From: Variovorax sp. CF079
GTDB taxonomy: Bacteria; Pseudomonadota; Gammaproteobacteria; Burkholderiales; Burkholderiaceae_C
Direction of reading: 5' to 3'
Assembly: GCF_900101545.1 (NCBI RefSeq)
Contig: NZ_FMZU01000025.1
Span: 54,601 to 118,600, forward strand
Length of the DNA: 64,000 nt
Below the pieces are notes generated by a model. It saw only the letters and a list, made by a program, of their open reading frames with translations, searched no databases and had not been told where the DNA came from. Positions 61,730 through 64,000 of this stretch are shown piece after piece. The translations under genes and the position numbers were made by a program. The first letter of the stretch is position 1. Each line of letters starts with the position of its first letter.

Positions 61730-62011
61730 CTAGGGGGCGCTTGTGAAAGCAAGCTGAACGCTATCTTCAGCTTTGTGTTCCTGCACCGCAGACCTGATGC
61801 GCGCGGGTGCTATTGAGAGCAAACTCTGCAGCATGTCGAGCTCGCGACCAGCCAGATGGGCATCCCTGATCTTCCTGTCAATGACTTCGAACGCCAAGAG
61901 AAACGGAAGAGCAAGAAGAGCGATCAGGGCATATAGCTGCCCTACCAGGATGGCCGCCATCGCCACGACCGGTCCGGACAGAAGGATCAAGACCACCTTA
62001 CCAACGAGCAC
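61730..62011 (-). CDS. Small membrane protein
   Basis: A 93-residue protein with two hydrophobic helices (VVLILLSGPVVAMAAILVGQ and LYALIALLALPFLLAFEVID) and a charged cytoplasmic tail (SIAPARIRSAVQEHKAED). It ends 9 bp before the start of the hypothetical membrane-protein gene at 61720. No family recognised. Confidence 0.5.
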   Translation of the reverse strand: MLVGKVVLILLSGPVVAMAAILVGQLYALIALLALPFLLAFEVIDRKIRDAHLAGRELDMLQSLLSIAPARIRSAVQEHKAEDSVQLAFTSAP

Positions 62012-62204
62012 GAGCTTCCTCAGGCAAGCCAGTTTGAGCGGACAACTATCCAGATGGGAATAGCGCGCGGCCAGACTCCAACGTAGGACGGCTCATCACA
62101 CGGGCAAACCCTCAATACCCAATATTGGCGTGAGATCCCTTCGCCGTCGCAATTCATGCGGAGAAGATCCACCACCCATTCAGCTAAACCAACGCTGATT
62201 CGGC

Positions 62205-62474
62205 CTACGGTTCCGCGGCTCCAGCGTCACCCCGCATGATCCCGGCCATCCACTCCCCAATGAACGCCCTCCCTTCTTCCTCAAGCACGACGATCGCTGC
62301 GGCCTGGTCGTGCTGCTGGCCCGCCAAGGCGATGCGGCACTGATGGGTTTGGCCTTGGTACAGGTCCGCATGGCCAGCGACGAAGCCGTCCGCCCCAAGC
62401 TTGGTCAAATAAACTCGGACGGACCATCCCTCGTGATCGAAGCGCTTCACTTCGAACTCACCATCGGCGTCCAC
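62205..62474 (-). CDS. Hypothetical small protein
   Basis: An 89-residue soluble protein with beta-strand character (EFEVKRFDHEGWSVRVYLTK, then CRIALAGQQHDQAAAIVVLE) and a C-terminal RAFIGEWMAG. Composition is convincing for a real gene, but no family was recognised. An overlapping frame on the same strand (62180-62398) was not preferred. Confidence 0.5.
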   Translation of the reverse strand: MDADGEFEVKRFDHEGWSVRVYLTKLGADGFVAGHADLYQGQTHQCRIALAGQQHDQAAAIVVLEEEGRAFIGEWMAGIMRGDAGAAEP

Positions 62475-62708
62475 AGCAGCTCCCGGGGATTGCGAACGCC
62501 GCCGACCGGCCGCGAATGGTCAGATTAAGCCCTTTGACCTACAACGCCGTCAACAGGGGTAGCGGGTTCAGCTCCAACGGCAGCCCCTTGGCTTCGTGGC
62601 ATTCAGGTGCGGTCGTTCCGCCAAGGGTTGAAGCCGCGTCGATGTGTTCATCCCGGGCAGCCGCAGATCGTCGCCGGCGGCGCTCCTCTGCACCGTTAGG
62701 ATCGACGC

Positions 62709-62933
62709 ATGACCGACTCTCAAGATCTATTCGCCCGCTCGCCGTCTCTGCTTCGCATGCCGTCCTGGCTCGGCCCGGGGGTGCATGAGGAACGTGAACT
62801 CCCGCTTGAGCCTGGCGAGTACGAGATCACGCCCGGGGAACGCTGGACCGTCAGCGCTCTGAATACTGGAGAGACGGTGTATTCGGGCATCGGGCCGGTC
62901 GAGGTCCTCCGCGCCGTTCCTCAGTCCCGATAG
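62709..62933 (+). CDS. Small conserved protein (paralogue of the gene at 15903-16121)
   Basis: A 74-residue protein with LLRMPSWLGPGVHEEREL and TPGERWTVSALNTGETVYSG. It is a clear paralogue of the protein encoded 46 kb away at 15903-16121. Its conservation in two copies argues for a real function, which is unknown. A membrane-protein gene follows 108 bp later. Confidence 0.65.
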   Translation: MTDSQDLFARSPSLLRMPSWLGPGVHEERELPLEPGEYEITPGERWTVSALNTGETVYSGIGPVEVLRAVPQSR

Positions 62934-63041
62934 CCCAATGCGCCGCTGAGTGTGGGCGGCGTGCCACACATAAGAGCTTTGAGCTGCAATGTGCGAAATT
63001 GCGCAGCGCGTTCTGCTGCGCAGATCCCACAATTTCTGCTC

Positions 63042-63371
63042 ATGAACAGTCCTCGCTTGCCCCTCTGGTATCGCCACGCCTGGTGGTTGCCGGGCACCGT
63101 CACTGCGCTGGCGGTCGTCCTGGTGGCCGCTCTGGTGGCCGCGACGCAGAGGCCCGCCGAACATGGCGTCATGCTGTTCGTAGCGATCCTGTGTGCGCTC
63201 CCGTGGTCCCTGGCTCTTCTTCTCCTTGATTTCGGGCAAGGATTCGCGGATCGCGCCGCAGTGATCGTTTCCTTGGGCCTGACTGCGAACACGGCGCTGA
63301 TCTGGGGCTCAACCGCCCTCCTCCTCGCTCGTTTCCGTCATCGGCAGGGCCTCGCGCTCATCAAAGCCTAG
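63042..63371 (+). CDS. Small membrane protein
   Basis: A 109-residue protein with three hydrophobic helices (WWLPGTVTALAVVLVAALVA, GVMLFVAILCALPWSLALLL and VIVSLGLTANTALIWGSTAL) and short polar ends. ATG 63042 is chosen; the frame extends to 62952 but that part is unlikely to be translated. No family recognised. Confidence 0.55.
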   Translation: MNSPRLPLWYRHAWWLPGTVTALAVVLVAALVAATQRPAEHGVMLFVAILCALPWSLALLLLDFGQGFADRAAVIVSLGLTANTALIWGSTALLLARFRHRQGLALIKA

Positions 63372-63877
63372 CCCCATCGACAGGACGAGGTCGACGCCTC
63401 AGCCCACGCGGCTTTCGGCCTCGTTGCCCTTCTCGCCGACGGACACGGTCATGTCCGCTCCATGCCGGGCGCCTCTCGACCCAGTGCGTCTCATGCCCAA
63501 AGAACATGTTTCCCGTTGGCGCGGCGTGATCGAGCTTGTCTCTGTTGTGCGGCATCTAAGTGGTCACGTTTCGTCGGGAGATACCTTGTCGGACCAGCAC
63601 AGCCTGATCTCGTACAACACGTGCAATGTCTTGTGCGACACGATGCTCCTCGGTGCAGAAGATGATGAAGAGGGGGAACGCCCGGTTACGAACTGGGGAC
63701 AGTGACATCAGCCATCGTCTTACAAAAAGACGCACGTAAATATAAGAGAAGAGCGATGCGCTGCTCACCGCCTCGCTCGTGTTCGGCTTACCTGGACGCA
63801 GCGCCGACCATCCTGGTGCCGCCCGCCGCGTGACGCCAGTTCAACCCCATCCTTTTCGCAGAGAAAGATCTCCCACC
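63372..63877. other. Intergenic stretch before panD
   Basis: No gene recognised. Candidate frames (63424-63705 plus, 63556-63768 minus) have poor composition. The last part should hold the panD promoter; GAGAAAG lies about 12 bp before its ATG. Confidence 0.45.
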
Positions 63878-64000
63878 ATGTTCCGTACCCTGCTCAAGTC
63901 CAAGATCCACCGCGCCACCGTCACCGATTGCGAGCTTCACTACGAGGGCTCCTGCGCCATCGACGAAGACCTGCTGGAGGCCGCCAACCTGGCGGAGAAC
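63878..64000 (+). CDS. panD: Aspartate 1-decarboxylase PanD (N-terminal part)
   Basis: The first 41 residues are visible before the window ends. The enzyme makes beta-alanine from L-aspartate for pantothenate and CoA synthesis. The self-processing site is present: LHYEGSCAIDEDLLEAA contains the Gly-Ser bond (near residues 24-25), where cleavage creates the pyruvoyl group. The start ATG 63878 gives the family N-terminus MFRTLLKSKIHRATVT. Confidence 0.93.
   Translation, partial: MFRTLLKSKIHRATVTDCELHYEGSCAIDEDLLEAANLAEN

Noticed and set aside
1..64000. tRNA, rRNA or CRISPR arrays
   Set aside because: No cloverleaf-like, rRNA-like or regularly spaced repeat sequence was found by eye; a dedicated scan was not possible.

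Overview
The window looks like chromosomal DNA of a GC-rich betaproteobacterium of the order Burkholderiales, most likely a Variovorax- or Comamonadaceae-like organism. This is inferred from gene content (malonate decarboxylase cluster, phasin, DUF2789, PxpABC with polyamine-type ABC transporters, ArnT-type transferase, many GST and regulator genes) and from codon use. No rRNA, tRNA or CRISPR array was seen.

Layout. (1) 1-5.6 kb: the end of a malonate-utilisation operon (mdcD, E, G, B, H), followed at once by acetyl-CoA synthetase (acs). (2) 5.6-9.2 kb: a scarred accessory patch. It holds fragments of pyrophosphatase, GntR and integrase genes, a broken nucleotidyltransferase gene whose 3' end is duplicated as ~295-bp direct repeats, and between the repeats an intact HTH plus AbiEii-type nucleotidyltransferase pair. 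(3) 9.2-12.8 kb: a divergent, short isoleucyl-tRNA synthetase on the minus strand, with a leader that carries a small Ile-containing ORF and an intrinsic terminator just before its start codon. A phasin gene lies upstream. (4) 12.9-35 kb: a mosaic of small metabolic and regulatory genes (cyclase, DUF72, nitrilase plus PPOX flavoprotein, enolase-superfamily enzyme, ketopantoate-reductase-like enzyme, two GSTs, WYL, HxlR and BBE-oxidase genes, phytochelatin-synthase-like lipoprotein). It is interspersed with an IS630 remnant and many gene fragments. (5) 34.8-38.4 kb: a histone-deacetylase-family gene directly followed by a Pat-type GNAT/acyl-CoA-synthetase fusion, plausibly the eraser and writer of lysine acetylation, for which Acs is a classical target. 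(6) 40.2-54.2 kb: two divergent operons that look like one catabolic unit. Minus strand: aminotransferase, PxpB, PxpC, PxpA, PLP dehydratase, 2-hydroxyacid dehydrogenase, VOC protein. Plus strand: ABC importer (binding protein, fused permease, ATPase), GntR regulator, DapA-like lyase/aldolase, D-aminoacylase. Overlapping palindromes in the shared promoter region are the likely operator. (7) 54.5-57 kb: ferritin-like diiron protein, MAPEG protein, AraC regulator. (8) 57-61.7 kb: a translationally coupled envelope-modification operon (membrane protein, PAP2 phosphatase, GT2 glycosyltransferase, ArnT-like transferase, ChbG/HpnK deacetylase). (9) 61.7-64 kb: small unknown genes and the start of panD.

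The most notable points are the alternative IleRS with a possible Ile-responsive attenuator, the HTH/AbiEii pair framed by direct repeats, the 5-oxoproline/N-acyl-D-amino-acid cluster with its palindromic operator, and the deacetylase-acetyltransferase pair. Several otherwise intact genes carry single-base frameshifts (near 6.36, 16.36, 18.37, 21.16 and 26.15 kb). Either this region is decaying or the assembly has indel errors; raw reads would decide. All functional calls come from reading motifs by eye, without database searches.
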